Of a stretch of DNA of 64,000 nt, positions 1-11,196 are shown in pieces. The stretch's first letter is position 1. Every line of letters starts with the position of its first letter. The notes beneath the pieces are model-generated. The model searched no databases. It was not told where the DNA came from and was given only the letters and a program-made list of their open reading frames with translations. The translations under genes were made by a program, and so were the position numbers. Source of the DNA: Taxillus chinensis (lineage: Eukaryota; Streptophyta; Magnoliopsida; Santalales; Loranthaceae). The stretch covers positions 49,954,996-50,018,995 of the forward strand of contig CM042090.1 of assembly GCA_023512835.1 (NCBI GenBank), given 5' to 3'.

Positions 1-804
1 ACCCTCCTTAGATCTGGCATGAAACGTTTCTCTTCCTTGTTCCTTTATTTTTAAAAAACAAGGACTTCCAAATATTCTGAAGTATTTGGCTGTTGGCTTC
101 CTCCCACACTATAATTCATAGGGTGTGCAGTCTGTTCTTGGTCTTAGTGTTACTCTATTCAGTAAATTTACTGCTCTTCTGGTTGCCTCTGTCCAAAACC
201 TTGCATGTAGATTAGCTTCCAGCAGTAAGGTTCTACCCATTTCAATGACTGCCCTATTCTTCCTTTCAACAACTCCATTTTGTTTGTTGTGGAGTTCTTG
301 CTGCTAATAGTTGATGCTGAATCTCATGTTTATTCAAGTACCTTTCAAAGGCATCATTAGTAAACTCAATACCCTAATCAGATCTCAAGATTTTAATTCT
401 TCGACCTCAGTCATTCTCAGCCATTCTTTTGTACTTCTTGAAGCAATCCAGAGCTTCTGTTTTGTGCTTTAAATACATAATATAGGTCCTCCTGGTGAAA
501 TCATCCACAAACAGAATGAAGTATCTTTCACCGTTGAGTCCCTTGTTCTTCATAGGTCCACATAAATCAGTATGCACAACGTCTAGAGCTGCTTCTGAAC
601 TATACTCTTTCGCCTTATAATGAATCCTAGTCTGCTTTCTGTGTAAGCATGCTGAGCAAACATGATCTCTGTCTCTTTTAATATCTAAGATGTCTTTAAT
701 AGCCTTGCAATTTATAAGTCTTCTTATATTCTTCTGATTGAGATGTCCAGTCTTCTATACCAGAGTTCATTCTCTTCTACCTTTGTTATATGACAGGTAT
801 GGGT
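1..804 (-). pseudogene. Outer copia element O: integrase core fragment
   Basis: This is the degenerate integrase core of a Ty1/copia polyprotein, read leftward, with the RT part beyond the left edge. The minus strand near 500-580 reads DVVHTDLCGPM, which contains the first catalytic Asp (codon 566-568). A second Asp lies in ILRSD (codon 377-379) and is followed at once by a stop codon. The third acidic residue lies in a VVERKNRA-like stretch near 240-270, after a small insertion that shifts the frame. The pre-integrase end around 700-800 shows RRLGHLNQKN-like spacing. The 5-bp TSD of element I (TGGGT) closes the fragment at 800-804, and the protein continues at 12455 on the far side of that insertion. 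Several stops and indels mean it cannot be functional. The family call is secure; exact domain edges are approximate. Confidence 0.85.
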
Positions 805-2075
805 TGTTGGATCAAACCCAGAATTTGGATAATGCTGATAAAGCCTTATGTAATTTGATCTGAGATCTTTTGTGTTTATTTGATCATTGCAGAAGGTATG
901 TCACTAATCCAAAGATGCACTCGTGAGAGCAAAGCTAAGGACAGGATACATAATCCTGATCCGGACAAGAGTTAGTGTCGTCAAACACTTGGTAAATAAC
1001 CAAGTAACAAATACATATGGAATAAGGAACAATCCTATGGACTAAGAACTTAAAGGATAAGTGCGGAGTAAGGAAAATAAGTGCGGAGTAAGGAAAATAG
1101 ATGCGGAGTAAAGAAACCAGATGCGGAGTAAGGAATCCGGACTTATTACTCGCCCGGAGTAAGGAACTTACATACGGAGTAAGGAACTTACATGCGGAGT
1201 AAGGAACTTACATACGGAGTAAGGAACTTACATGCGGAGTAAGGAACTTACATACGGAGTAAGGAACTTACATGCGGGTAAGGAACTTACATGCGGAGTA
1301 AGGAACTTACATGCGGAGTAAGGAACCTACATGCGGAGTAAGGAACTTACATGCGGAGTAAGGAAGCGGCGACACGGACTAAGGATTCCGATGCTTGAAT
1401 AGATACGGAGTAAGCAACCACGACACGGAGTAAGGTTCCGAGCTTCATTAACTACGGAGTAAGGAAAATTACACCGGACCAAGAAGACACTGCTCCAACA
1501 AAACCGCATTTAAAGTTATCAGCTCGTCTTTGTCCCGATGTAAGACGAATGCATTTAGAACAAGAAGAATCTTACACGTGGATCATCCGGATATGTGGAC
1601 ACAACCTTAATTGTATCTCGGAACTCACAAAGACACTTATACTCTTCAAATCCAAGATCTTGAGCTCCAAAATCCGCAGCAGTCAAGGCAGACAGATTAC
1701 CGAGGGATAGTTAGTGCAGAACGCATTCTGGAACTTCAAGTTCCAAGGTTGTCTCTTAGGGATGTTTTGTATAAATATTCATACTTATACTTCATGTAAA
1801 TGTGTGCTGAGGCGGGCAAAAAAAATAGAAAAGGAACTTGGCTAGTGTGTGAGTTCATTGTTGTAAACAGAGTGTAAGAGAGTGTTTGCTTCTATTTTGT
1901 TGTAATCACCTTGTGATAATAAAACAAAATACTTCCACTATCCTGGTTATCTTCCGCGGTGATTCTATCACTTAAACTAGATAAGTCTTTGTGTCTTGAG
2001 AGAAAAGAAAGAGTTCGAATAAGAGCCTATTCACCCCCCCCCCCCCCCCCCCCTTTAGGCTCCAAGGGACCATCA
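805..2075 (+). repeat. 5' LTR of element I
   Basis: The LTR is 1271 bp, TGTTGG...CCATCA. It contains a tandem array of a 20-bp unit (1061-1366) and, near the right end, a run of 20 C residues (2034-2053). The 3' LTR has only 11 C at the same place and the related solo LTR at 15953 has 6. Outside these tracts the two LTRs of element I are almost identical by eye. Confidence 0.93.
1061..1366 (+). repeat. 20-bp minisatellite in 5' LTR of element I
   Basis: About 15 head-to-tail copies of a 20-bp unit, ATGCGGAGTAAGGAACTTAC, with diverged copies at both ends. In the middle the variants ATACGG and ATGCGG alternate for about six units, giving a 40-bp higher-order period. One unit has lost three bases (ATGCGGGTAAGG). 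The array lies in the left part of the LTR. Confidence 0.9.
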
Positions 2076-2077
2076 AG

Positions 2078-2089
2078 TGGTATCGAGCA
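2078..2089 (+). other. Primer binding site of element I
   Basis: TGGTATCGAGCA starts two bases after the 5' LTR. It matches the plant initiator-Met tRNA 3' end (usual form TGGTATCAGAGC) except for one missing base. Confidence 0.75.
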
Positions 2090-2136
2090 AGTTCTACTTC
2101 GTTCTAAGTAGAGATCCCACTCTTTCAATCTCGAAA

Positions 2137-4435
2137 ATGGCCGAAGAAAGCGGTATGCTATTCAACACTCGCCTTAACTCCGAAGGTGCACAGGAGCCCA
2201 TCCCGAATCGAAGCGGCGGTGAAAATGTCGACCCACCACAACCTGCTGCTGCCGCCGCTTCTCAACCACGGAGTTACGGGTTTACTCTAACGAAACCGCC
2301 CAAATTCACACCTGAGCTTTTCTCCCGGTGGAAAGCTCGCATGAAGATGTTTATGGTTTGCCATGATCATCTTATGTGGCCATGTCTTCATCGGGGAGAT
2401 TCCAATTCCGATGACTATCGGAGAACATGGCGTAAGGAGGCCAAAGACCGATCTTGAACTTACCAACGATGAAAGAGCCTGGCAATGCGCTAGTGAAAAG
2501 GCTCTGAGCTTATGTTACATCGTCTTTGGATTCCGAGGCTTTCCACGGACGTCCAGGGCTGCACGACAACAAAAGCTGTTTGGGACAAGCGACAATCCTC
2601 TATGAGGGGAGTCGGTCCCAGGATGCGAGAATGTGATCTGTACTCTCCAGACGAACTTTGAGAGTTTTAATCATAAACCGGGCGAATCACTTGAAAGCAT
2701 CTATCGGAGATTCGGCAAGCTCATACTTGAGCCGAAGACCGTCAATGAGCATTACTCTCAATCCCGGATCAATGACAAGTTCTTTCGCTCCTTGCCGGAT
2801 CGCTACTACTCCAAACAACTCCGGATGCAATCGGACAAAAACGCGGTATGTTCCCCTTGAAGAACTATATGGAGAGCTGCGGACTCACGAAGTCGGGTTT
2901 AAGTACTCGACGAGAGATGAGAAAATAGCTCGGAAAGAAAAGGGGGTAGCTCTCAAAGCTACGGAATGTCTAAACATATCGAGGAATGATGATACGGACG
3001 TATCCGACAATTCGATTCTCGACGAGGAGGAGGAGATAGCCCTTCTTGTCAAATCTTTTGAGCGATTCCTACGGAAAAGCAGAAAAGGGATCGAAGACGC
3101 TCATCATCATCGTTCCAACGGAAGGAGCGACCGGAGTCAAGTTCCCAGGAATATTTCAACCGTGGGAAAACTGGTCACTGGGCCAAGGAATGCAAGTCCA
3201 AAGCAAAGGTGGCCGAGAAAAGTGACAAGGTAAATCCTCGCCGCTCCACCTCGGATAACGGCAAGAGCAAGAGAAAGGCGCTCGTGACAAAATACATGAG
3301 TGGCTCGGAAGAAGAGGAGGAATCCTCGGATGATGAGCCGACCATTAAGCCGAACGTCCGCCTCATGGCAAATCTTGAGGTACCTTCTATCTCCGAGCTC
3401 CTGAGTAAATTAGAATCTCTTACTATTGCATGTGATCATGAAAAGAATGAGAGCTAATAATTACTCAAATGTACAAAGATATGGAAAGTCGGAATAAACG
3501 TCTCGAATTTACTATTAATAGACTCGAAAAGGACGTCGCGACTTCAAGAGGAAAGGAAGCTTGGTATCATGATCTAAGAGCTGAAAATCATTTGTTAAAT
3601 ACCAATCTCTCGGGCCTAAAAGTTATAGTGAAAAGACTCGAAAATGACCTGGAACAGGAAAAGGAAATAAATCGTAAGTGGCTAAAATCCGGGAAATAGC
3701 CTCTACCTTTAGGACCGACCCTGACGACATTCGAGTCAAACCTGGCCTAGGTTCCAACCATCAACCTCCATAGCTCAAGCTCGAGTGTCCTCCGGATTTC
3801 ACTCCTAAACTAACCAACTTATATCCTGTTAGTACATCTAAACCGTTGGATGGTTTCATTTCAGGTGGCACCATAGTATATGGTTGTGGAGCAGAGGGTC
3901 TTCGCACTTCCCGAAGCAAGAGCACCCGTAACTAAAGATGAAGGGAAAGGCTGCTGCGAGTTAAAGCCAAAATCGTAGCACCCAAAAAGAAAGACAAGGC
4001 TAAGGCCGACGCATTTAGGGCCAAGAGCGCGTCACCCAAACGTAATGGATTAGGCCACCAGGGACAAGAGTAGAAAAACCGTAAAATCTAAGAGACCTGT
4101 ATCCCCTTTTGTACTTCACATTATAGTGCCTGTTCCATCTGTAGGGAAATGGGTCATTATCACTATGAATGTTGGAGTCTATCGATAGCTGGCTTTGTAA
4201 TCAATTTCAATCAAATAAAGATCAGTTTAATAAAAGGGGTTCTTCGAGCAAAACAAGATCTAAATCTAAAAGGAGTGTCTCTCCCAAGAAAACCCAAACA
4301 AAAGAAGCAGCCGAAACTAACAAGTTAATGTCAACGTGGAAAGCTAAGAGTCCTAACAAAATCAAATCCGTAAATGTTGACAATACTGCTGCTCACTCTA
4401 ACCGCCCGAAACAAGTTTGGGCACCAAAAGTGTAA
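2137..4435 (+). pseudogene. Element I gag, frameshifted
   Basis: A broken copia gag. The likely start is the ATG at 2137 (protein begins MAEESGMLFNTR) after a short leader. The capsid part contains KPPKFTPELFSRWKARMKMF (about 2299-2358), an FxxWK-like gag signature. It then jumps frame at least three times before 3233. A first zinc knuckle at 3152-3193 has its first two Cys changed to Tyr and Arg but keeps GHWAKEC. Next come an acidic stretch (SGSEEEEESSDDE, about 3300-3339) and a heptad-rich coiled coil (3469-3699). A second CCHC knuckle at 4131-4172 (CSICREMGHYHYEC) is intact. A Lys/Ser-rich tail runs from 4169 to 4435. The long C-terminal extension is typical of Sirevirus gag. Stops and frameshifts make it non-functional. 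Confidence 0.8.
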
Positions 4436-4507
4436 ACTGTTGTCTTTCGGGAGCATCTCTAGAATGAATTGCCGGATCACTTGAAGTTAAAGATCAATCA
4501 AAGCAAG

Positions 4508-4620
4508 TGGATCCTTGATAGTGGATGCTCCAGGACATATGACGGGTGACCGATCTGCTTGTAGAAGTTAATGATAAACAAGGTCCATCCGTTTCATATG
4601 GCGACAACAGCAAAGGTCAT
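4508..4620 (+). pseudogene. Element I protease remnant
   Basis: WILDSGCS at 4508-4531 is the active-site block of the copia aspartic protease (D-S/T-G). One base too many just downstream throws HMTG-type residues out of frame. A GPSVSYGDNSKG-like segment follows near 4585-4620. After this, homology to pre-integrase and integrase is absent, and sequence typical of the spacer before RT begins. I infer a deletion of the whole integrase core, because only about 0.5 kb separates this block from the RT start. Confidence 0.75.
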
Positions 4621-5076
4621 GGACAGCAACGTCGATTACTCGAAGTTTATGAATATCCCTGTTACACATCCTGACTGGTATCCTAACCAACCACGTGGCA
4701 TCAGCGAGACACAACGAAATTTTATGGATGATGCTACGGATGATTCTGACTCCGGACTACCACTTAGCTCCGGACAAACTCCTACGGATACACAAATTCC
4801 CGGGGCCCCTTCAAGTTCATCCGGACTAGTTAACACCGGAAGAAACAGTGTTGCGAGAACCAACTAGTTCATCCGTACCTCTAATTACGGGCGAAGCTCA
4901 ATCGGTTGATACAAGCCGAACCACCCAATCTGGAAGAGCTTCAAATTGTTCAAGATCAACCAACACATGCACAGAATTATAGATGGACCCGAAACCATCC
5001 CTCAGATCAAGTGATTGGTGATCCTACTGTTGGTGTAAGAACAAGAGCAGCCACCTCAAACATGAGTCTTTACTCA

Positions 5077-6619
5077 TGCTTTCTATCTCAAATAGAACCA
5101 AAGGTGGTAGATGAAGCTCTTCAAGATTCAAACTGGATAGAGGCCATGCAAGAAGAGCTGAATCAATTTAAGAGAAATAATGTGTGGACCTTAGTACCAA
5201 GGCCTAAGTCTCGGCAAGTCATTGGCGTTAAATGGGTGTTCAGGAACAAGCTTGATACGGATGGAATAGTAATCCGGAACAAAGCCAGCTGGTAGCCAAA
5301 GGATATCGTCAAGAAGAAGGAATAGATTATGATGAAACCTTTGCTCCGGTCGCAAGACTTGAGGCAATCCGAATGTTTACGCGTATGCTTCATATGAAAA
5401 CTTCATAGTTTATCAAATGGACGTCAAGAGCGCATTCTCGAATGGAGACCTTCAAGAGGAGGTGTATGTTGAACAACCTCCCGGCTTCATTGAACCTAAG
5501 GCAGGACATCTTGTCTACAAACTTCAGAAAGCTCTATATGGTTTGAAGCAAGCTCCAAGAGCCTGGTACGACACCTTGTCGAATTCCTACTTGCTCATAA
5601 CTTCCAAAAAGGGAAGATAGACACCACCCTATTTCTACGACAAGAGAAAGGACACACTCGATCGTACAAATATACGTGGACGATATCATTTTCGGATCAA
5701 CGAATCCGAAGCTTTGTGAAGAGTTTGCTAAGTTGATGACAGGCAAGTTTGAAATGAGCATGATGGGAGAACCGTCCTACTTCCTTGGAATTGAAGTCAA
5801 ACAATTAAAGGAAGGAATCTTTATCAATCAGGCTAAGTACACTCGCGATCTTATTAAGAAGTTTGGTATGGAAGGTTCATCTCCCGTCAAAACTCCAATG
5901 CTGTCGGTGCCAAGTTAGATCCGGATGTGGACGGCATATCGATAAATGTGACCGACTACGGAGGGATGATCGGATCCTTGCTTTATCTTACGACAAGTCG
6001 CCCGGACATTATGTTTGCAACTTGCATTTGTGCACGATATCGAGCAAATCCCAAGGAGTCACATATGCTTCATGTAAAACGGATATTAAGGTATCTCAAA
6101 GGGACGATGAATTTGGGCCTCTGGTACCCAAAGGAGTCCAACTTCACCTTATCCGGGTACTCGATGCCGACTTCGCTGGATGTCGCATCGACAAGGAAAA
6201 GCACAAGCGGTACGTGTCGGTTTCTTGGAAATAGATTAATTTCATGGTTCGAAGAAGCAGAATTCCGTATCAACTTCTACTGCTGAGGCGGAATATATAG
6301 TCTCTTTGGAAGTTCTTGCGCACGACTACTTTGGATGCAAAGTCAACTTACGACTACGGATTCACCATGTCCTCTACTCCACTTTCTTGTGACAACACTA
6401 GTGCAATTGCCATCAGCAACAATCCTGTCATGCATCCTAAGACGAAGCACATTGAGGTCCGGTATCACTTCATACGCGATCATGTTCTCAAAAACCATAT
6501 TTCAACTGGAACATGTTGCCACTGAAGATCAATTAGCAGACATATTTACAAAGCCTCTACCTGATGCGAGGTTTTCCGAACTACTCTTCCGATTAGGTAT
6601 GCTCGACTTCTCTGCATAG
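5077..6619 (+). pseudogene. Element I reverse transcriptase-RNase H (copia type), broken
   Basis: RT begins near 5077 with SLYSCFLSQIEPK and continues through EALQDSNWIEAMQEELNQF and [13 protein letters not shown]. Later blocks in other frames are MDVKSAFSNGDLQEEVYVEQ (5417-5476), ALYGLKQAPRAWYDTLS and the catalytic YVDDIIFGS near 5668-5700. RNase H follows with a DADFAGCR segment (about 6165-6190), SCDNTSAIAISNNPVMHPKT (6389-6448) and the end block DIFTKPLPDARF before the stop at 6619. At least six frame changes or stops occur (for example after 5295, 5620 and 5918). The family assignment is certain. The gene cannot give an intact enzyme. Confidence 0.9.
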
Positions 6620-8291
6620 TTTCTCATTTGAGTTACCCAACAGGATATTTACTCACAGACCATGCATTATATGTTTACCGAAAGTAGTAGAAACTCTCTG
6701 CTGTATTGCTGATCATACTTACTGTTCAACGGTTTCATGCTTCGATATTAATCTCAACCTCATTATGGGAGGATGCTTGCGTTTCCCGGCTGAAGTCGTT
6801 TAAAGCTAACATAATTACGGTTTATATGATTTACCTCGGTCGGATTCATGATCTTCACATCCATTAATCACCACATGACCAAAGCATGTTCATTTAGATT
6901 ACTCTATTAACGTGCATAGTTGAAGAAGTGAAATGGGCTAGCTTGGAATGCCTGGTGGATGAATACACAAACGCATTCCGATCGACTTCGAAGTATAGTT
7001 TTCTAATAAGATAGACAGTCTTTGAACTACAAATTGGAACGGTCAACCAAGAGGATTGCACAATCTACGGGGGAGAAAATGCTTTATATTTTATTCGGTA
7101 ATACCCCCGTATATGTCTCATGACCTTTTTCCTTGATTTGTCTATCCGAGGGGGAGCTTTTCATTGAGAGGATTAAATGATCTACGGGGGAGCAGCAATG
7201 AACCCCTAATATGTCTCGGATTCTCCCTCCTCTAAGCTTTTACTTCGGATCTGACTGGACATGCTATTTTAAATCGGAAAAGTGGCATGTTTGGATGTAT
7301 TTTCTTTCTTCAACCATGCATTTTAATCGACTAATCATCTGCATTCTTTTGACATGTGTTCACCTTATCATTTCACACTCATGAATCCTAATGAAGCCAA
7401 ATCATATGATCTTTAATTAATCTTAGCTACGCTGTTCGGCAAGACGGTTTCGCTATGTTGACCTATATGAACCTGTGTATTGCTATCGACATATGCCCTG
7501 ATTCGGTAATATTGATCACTTTCACATTGCGTACGTCTACTACATTCTTAGCCATGCATGAGTTCCGTTTCTTATTAGTTTGGATTATGTTGTTTTTCAC
7601 TGATTATCTTCTCTAATCCGTACTAATCCTTGCCTGTTAAGCTTTTGTATTTTCGGTATATCTTTATTTAGCTACCAGGTTCAGATTTTCTTTGCAACCA
7701 TATTGATAAATCCAGTCCATAGTCTCGGATTTGAAGTGTTGTGGTACTTCTCTTCTCTTCGACTTATTGACCGCAAAGGGATCTACTCTCCATTCTCACC
7801 AAACTACTGTTTATGACGGACGAGGTCTATTATTCATCCGGATACTCTTTCACGAATATTATTAACTCCGGATGAGTGTCGGCTCTTTCCTCCAGGACTC
7901 CGACTTTGTTCAATTGTGACAATTCACGTATACTCTTATGTCGCATGCTTTTGAGGAGGAATAATGATGATTCATTAAATGCCTATCTCGGGTTGCACAC
8001 ACACTTCTCTGGATGGCAACCGGTTGTAATCTCTACTTGGTCATGCGGTCTCCACGACATCGTTTTATTCGGAGACGCCTCGATATCCGGACAAATGACA
8101 TCGGCATGTCGCACGGGTCCCCACCTCACTCCCACATTCCTAGACCCGCTGACATTTGCGGACTCGGTCTTATATGTTACGATCATTCTGCGAAGCACGA
8201 GTATTGCTCATTTCAAATCCCTAACCCTCTCGTTGCTCCTTCTACTTGTCAAGACCTCACCTTTCCTCTTTTCCTTCCCATCAAATCTGCC
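6620..8291 (+). other. Gene-poor gap in element I with repeated polypurine motifs
   Basis: No convincing coding region lies in these 1.7 kb. Three G-rich purine tracts resemble a copia PPT: near 7068 (CTACGGGGGAGAAAATG), near 7148 (CGAGGGGGAGC) and near 7184 (CTACGGGGGAGCAGC). The true PPT is about 4 kb further on, at the 3' LTR. I recall extra PPT copies being described in the non-coding regions of Sireviruses; that is memory, not a search. A weak TATA-like TCTTATATGT at 8168-8177 lies about 120 bp before the accessory ATG. Confidence 0.55.
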
Positions 8292-11034
8292 ATGGCACCC
8301 AGAATCTTTCTTTCCGGCGTTACTCCCGGCCATCTAGTTGATTGGAATGCTGTTTCCTGATCCTCCGGATTGGTTTCTCCAGCTTCGCCCTCTTCTTGAA
8401 GCCTCGCACATACTCAACCTGGTCTCCAATCCCATCGATCTTCTTATCGATGACATTCTTGAGTATTACCAACGGATTCGCCGCACCAAAGATTCCATAA
8501 CCTCTTATGTCCGCGGTGAATCCATCGTCATCACTCCGGCTGTTCTCCGCGCTGCTCTCCACCTTCCTCTTGGTGAACCACAGCGTCCGGATGCCGATCC
8601 GATGGCGGCTTCTATGGGGTGCACGACCAAAGGAAAGGAATACAAGGTGAAATCCTTCCAGGGTCGCTATCGATGTATGGCGACTATTCTAAGTCGATGC
8701 CTACCTGGCTCGCACATCCGCCCTGGACTCGATTCCGTATGATCTTCTACCTGGCCATGTACGGCGTCTTTGAAGGTCTTCCAATGGATTGGGGGATGTT
8801 CTTATTTCGCTTGTTACAGAATGGTCACAAAAACCATTCCTTCGGGCGCATCCTCAGCATTGTCTTCCGGCATCTTCGTCCAGACCATTTCGCCCGAGTT
8901 GATGCTGTCTCGTTTCCCTCGGCTCTTTACCTTCGTCACCTTACGCCGGACGGAAACATGACCGCCCGCCGACCCACTGTAGCTCTCCGCGCTCTCCCTG
9001 CCCCGGAACAACAAGGCAACTCTGTTGGTGACCCCTCCGACAGCCAAGCCCACGAGGTCGGTTACTGCACACCGATCCTCCCGGATTCGGTCCGTTCTTG
9101 CGCCCTCCCACTCACGGGCCTCCCAGCCAAGCATCCGTGCTGAACCGTCCGAGGTTGCGGGGCCCTCTCAGCGCAGTGCGTCTAAAGCTGTTTCCTCAGC
9201 CCCCTCTGCTGTTGGTGTCCCCACTCCCTCCACATCCGCTATAGCTGCTGCGGTTGATACCGCTATTGCCGTCGCCACCGCTGATGTCCCGGCTGCTTCT
9301 CCGGAAGCCCCCTTGCCTCCTCTACCTCAACCCCGAGATTACCTTGACCATCTCTCCGCCGTCACCTTAACGGACCTCTGGCTCCGTTTCAGCCTAGCCC
9401 ACACCTCTTCCATTCCCGACACCGATCTCCGGGTGTTTTACACCCGCAATACCCAATCCCCGGAGACTATGATCATCTGGAATCTGGACCACGGCTTTCT
9501 TACGCCGGCTGCCATTCCCGATGTGTCGTTCCCTACACCCTCCGGCCCAGTCCCTGCTACCCGAAGTCCCTCTGCTGCTAAGGCTGGACCCTCTTCTCCT
9601 GCCGCCGCGATTCCCGTGGTTGACTTGTCTGGTCAAAGCGGGTCTCTTGCTCCGGATGCCTCTCTTGCTCCGGATGCCTCCGACGCTCCGGATGCCTCTG
9701 ATGCTCCGGATGCTCCTGCTGCTGCTACTCCTGCGGACTCCTCTGCCCACCGCACTCCTGCTCCTGTTCATGCGGGGGAGTCCTCCAAAGCTCCCGAGTT
9801 AGCACTTGGGCGTGCCTCTTTTGGCACGGTCCACTCCGATCTTGTGCTTTCCGCTCGGTGGACCGCCATGCCCATGCTCAAAGCGCCCAAATTTCTGCCA
9901 TCGCTGTCAAAGTTGATGCCCTCGGCGCCCAACTACTCTCCGCCCTCACTGACTCCTCCACTTCCATTGAGCAGAAAATGGATCTTGTCGCCACCTCCGT
10001 TCATTCACTATCTACTTCCTTCGCGGATCTGGCGCATACGATGGCTCGTCCTCCCGTTGCTTCCCGGCGATCTGCCAAACCGGGGGAGAAAGTGTCATCC
10101 GATCCGTCTACTCCTTCGCGCCCCACAACCATCTTCCCCGGACCGAGAAGCGGCTTGCCACTTCGGTGCTTCAGGGAGTTCAAATTCCCAAACGAAGCCG
10201 CTTCTCTCAACCAAGCTCCTCTCGCACCTCGACCTCCTCCTCCATCCTCCTCATCCGCGGTGATACCTTCCTCCCATCCTATGCGGAGTTTGACCCGTCC
10301 GATGCGGATGGAAGCTTGCGCAAGGCAATGAAATCCTATCTTGCGTCTTCTCTGAGAGAAGATGTCTTTCGAAATGTATCCTTTCTCTCCGGCCGACATT
10401 CGGACTCTTTGTTCGGAGAAAGGACTCTTTACTACGAGAAGACATTGACAACTTCTCGAGGGCTGCTAAGATGGAGATGAGGCCGTTTCCATCTCTTTAC
10501 GAAGATGGGCACTTGTTTGAAGTTCTGCCATGTTGGAATGAGGGCTATCTTCCCGGTGTGGAGTTAATTCAGACTTACATTGACGGAACTGCTGAGGATA
10601 GCAAGCCATGGAAAACTCTCTCAACCATCCTCATTCCGTACCGGATCATGTCGCCACACTTCATGATGGCTGTCTTCATGATTCGGTCCAAGCGAGATGA
10701 TTCTCATCGATTCTCATCAGGTTGTGGAGCACTTCGTTAGGAAGAATCAATGGGAACCTAAGTGTCTCGGACTAACGAAGCCGTGAAGAAAGCCGGATTA
10801 TATGAAGAGTTGGGTATCACACCCCTGCGTTCGACCGAGAAACTCAAGGCGACATTCCGGGCAAGAAGCAAGTGCCACAACAACCGGATGGAGATAGGCT
10901 GCGGAGCCTTTGTTTGTCATTTCATCAAATCGTTCTTAACTGTGGACAAACATTGGAGCCAACACTCCACCTTTACGATGCGAGCAGACAATGGAGCTAA
11001 GAGAGAAGGCGGCAACTATGATCTTCAAGTATAG
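8292..11034 (+). pseudogene. Element I accessory gene: transposon-associated domain plus Ulp1-like protease, broken
   Basis: The gene starts at an ATG in a strong plant context (GCCATGGC). Its N-terminal domain shows ITPAVLRAALHLP (about 8530-8570), FQGRYRCMATILSRCL (8656-8705), MDWGMFLFRLL (about 8785-8815) and FPSALYLRHL (about 8913-8943), with a frameshift near 8700. A Pro/Ala/Ser-rich linker with repeated DASDAP units (9640-9720) and a helical, coiled-coil-like stretch (9858-10060) follow. The C-terminus shows the Ulp1/C48 pattern: His in IMSPHFMMAVF (codon 10657-10659), Asp in ILIDS (10709-10711), Gln in VPQQPDG (from 10872) and Cys in GCGAFVC (10900-10902), with frameshifts between blocks. 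Ulp1-type proteases cleave SUMO or related tags; the substrate here is unknown. Element V at 58007-60323 has the same architecture. This is not an envelope-type protein: I see no signal peptide or membrane segment. Confidence 0.72.
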
Positions 11035-11187
11035 TAAGCCTTATGTACCTTAGTGAAAAATCTGTGTTAAGGCTGATTTGTATTTAGTTGCTGATTAATG
11101 AAATTGGTTGTGTTGCGTATTCCGTATGATATTCTTTTGCATCGCTTACCGGATCGGATTACAAAGGGTTTGGGCATATCCATAATT

Positions 11188-11195
11188 GGGGGAGA
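11188..11195 (+). other. Polypurine tract of element I
   Basis: GGGGGAGA, followed by one T and then the 3' LTR at 11197. This is the usual copia plus-strand primer position and sequence type. Confidence 0.85.
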
Positions 11196-11196
11196 T

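Noticed and set aside
1061..1366. Regular 20-bp repeats resembling a CRISPR array
   Set aside because: The units are directly adjacent without unique spacers and lie in a plant LTR; it is a minisatellite.
9394..9771. Minus-strand Arg/Ser-rich ORF
   Set aside because: It is antisense to the DASDAP-repeat linker of the element I accessory gene.
8292..11034. Envelope-like protein in element I
   Set aside because: The position fits env-like ORFs, but there is no signal peptide, transmembrane segment or coat-type feature; protease motifs explain it better.
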